Origin: an uncultured Pelagibacteraceae bacterium | GTDB taxonomy: Bacteria > Pseudomonadota > Alphaproteobacteria > Pelagibacterales > Pelagibacteraceae | Length of the DNA stretch: 64,000 nt | NCBI GenBank assembly: GCA_902536765.1 | Contig: CACAYM010000002.1 | Span: 62,001-126,000, forward strand | Direction: 5' to 3' | In this document: one piece after another, positions 63,358 through 64,000 of the stretch | Position numbering within the stretch: position 1 is the first letter of the stretch | Layout: each line of letters starts with the position of its first letter | Notes under the pieces: model-generated | The model's input: only the letters and a program-made list of their open reading frames with translations | Told to the model about the DNA's origin: nothing | Database searches by the model: none | Position numbers and translations under genes: made by a program

Positions 63358-64000
63358 TTATTTTTCCCAATCAAATCTGGGAAAAGAATCAAAAATTTTA
63401 AAAATACCATCTGACCACTGATTACATACTTTTGAGTATTCATCATCGTTAATATTCAAGCATTTTTTCGAAGCAATTTTAAATTCATCCTTTTTATAAA
63501 CTGCAAAATCTATCGGAGGTCCAACGGTCAAGTCACTTTTTAAAGTTGAGTCCATGGAAATCATTGCACATCGAGACGCATCACCTACAGATACATCAGG
63601 TTTAATTACTCTATCTAAAATTGGCTTACCATACTTTACTTCACCTATTACCAAATATGGCTTGCTATCTGCGGGCTTAATATAATTTCCTTGAGGGTAG
63701 ATTAAATATAATTCTAAGGATTGACCTTTAATCTGTCCTCCAACTATAAATGTTGAACCTAAAAGAACAGTATCCGTATTAATTCCCTTTGGCGAAGAGT
63801 GTTCAGTATTTAAAGATCCAATGTAAGAAGCTATTTGGTCAAAACTTTTACATGTATTTAAATTCATTACTCCAGATGTATCTTTTAAGTCATTTTCAAT
63901 AGATTTATATACAGCTTGTGATGTTCCAAGATTACCGGATGTTACTATAATTATTGATCTATCGCCTACGTCGTAAGTAAACATTTTTGAATATATGTTT
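63358..64000 (-). CDS. Anbu-like proteasome-family protein (N-terminus outside window)
   Basis: The C-terminal 214 residues of a protein resembling Anbu (ancestral beta subunit of the proteasome/HslV superfamily). The frame stays open to the window edge (NIYSK before the ATG at 63984), matching the Anbu segment preceding the VTSGNLGTSQAV strand-helix, so that ATG is internal. LLGSTFIVGGQI and YLVIGEVKYGKPILDR fit the family. The catalytic Thr would lie beyond the window. Self-compartmentalising hydrolase; substrate unknown. Confidence 0.72.
   Translation of the reverse strand, partial: NIYSKMFTYDVGDRSIIIVTSGNLGTSQAVYKSIENDLKDTSGVMNLNTCKSFDQIASYIGSLNTEHSSPKGINTDTVLLGSTFIVGGQIKGQSLELYLIYPQGNYIKPADSKPYLVIGEVKYGKPILDRVIKPDVSVGDASRCAMISMDSTLKSDLTVGPPIDFAVYKKDEFKIASKKCLNINDDEYSKVCNQWSDGIFKIFDSFPRFDWEK

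Noticed and set aside
1-64000. CRISPR arrays, insertion sequences, prophage, tRNA and rRNA genes
   Set aside because: No direct-repeat arrays with spacers, transposase-like genes or cloverleaf candidates were seen; intergenic gaps are too short for most of these.

Overview
The window reads as a piece of a streamlined marine alphaproteobacterium of the SAR11 clade ('Candidatus Pelagibacter' or a close relative). This is an inference from strong AT bias, A/T-rich codon use, near-zero spacers (the largest gap is 144 bases, upstream of nrdA; no stretch over 300 bases lacks a gene), many 1-11 base gene overlaps, a speD-speE gene fusion, and many solute-binding-protein transporters. I saw no tRNA, rRNA, CRISPR, prophage or insertion sequence.

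Layout. 1-4.1 kb: end of a class II aldolase, fused spermidine-synthesis enzyme, polar amino-acid ABC binding protein and two permeases (no ATPase gene), small DUF6165-type protein. 4.1-11.1 kb: two glycosyltransferases, a redoxin, gamma- and beta-class carbonic-anhydrase relatives, a methyltransferase, a flavin-type PNPOx protein, a hydroxyisobutyrate-dehydrogenase-like enzyme and an MFS carrier. 11.2-18.5 kb: RNA polymerase omega with a long acidic tail, CoA-transferase, TRAP transporter operon running into dusA and two TauE/SafE carriers. 18.5-27.9 kb: phosphohexomutase, nrdAB with an NrdR-box-like pair, prpDBC methylcitrate genes, LysE exporter, HAD phosphatase. 27.9-40.3 kb: a lone GlmU acetyltransferase domain with glmS, class II DAHP synthase, nadE, cysS, cimA, DUF1989 protein, trmJ-like, rpsD, GT-C membrane protein. 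40.3-47.8 kb, minus strand: sfsA-map-purB-purC-purS-purQ-purL-bolA-grxD and a small membrane protein. 47.8-52.4 kb: CinA-like and gamma-glutamylcyclotransferase genes, then the zinc regulon znuCB-zur facing znuA across two near-identical Zur-like operators. 52.4-54.1 kb: alternative oxidase, cupredoxin and DUF4396 membrane protein. 54.1-63.3 kb: putative glucosylglycerate synthesis and phosphorolysis operon, cupin, and a sugar ABC transporter with unusually large permeases. The window ends inside an Anbu-like proteasome-family gene.

How it fits together. Much of the window is uptake plus central biosynthesis. The most coherent local systems are the zinc regulon with visible operators, the deoxynucleotide-synthesis operon with visible operators, the methylcitrate cycle, the de novo purine operon, a copper/oxygen-related AOX-cupredoxin set, and a compatible-solute cycle beside a sugar importer.

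The most unusual structural pattern is that all three binding-protein/permease junctions in the window (amino-acid ABC, TRAP, sugar ABC) carry a strong stem-loop ending only 3-6 bases before the permease start codon. In each case the binding-protein gene has a strong Shine-Dalgarno and the permease has none.
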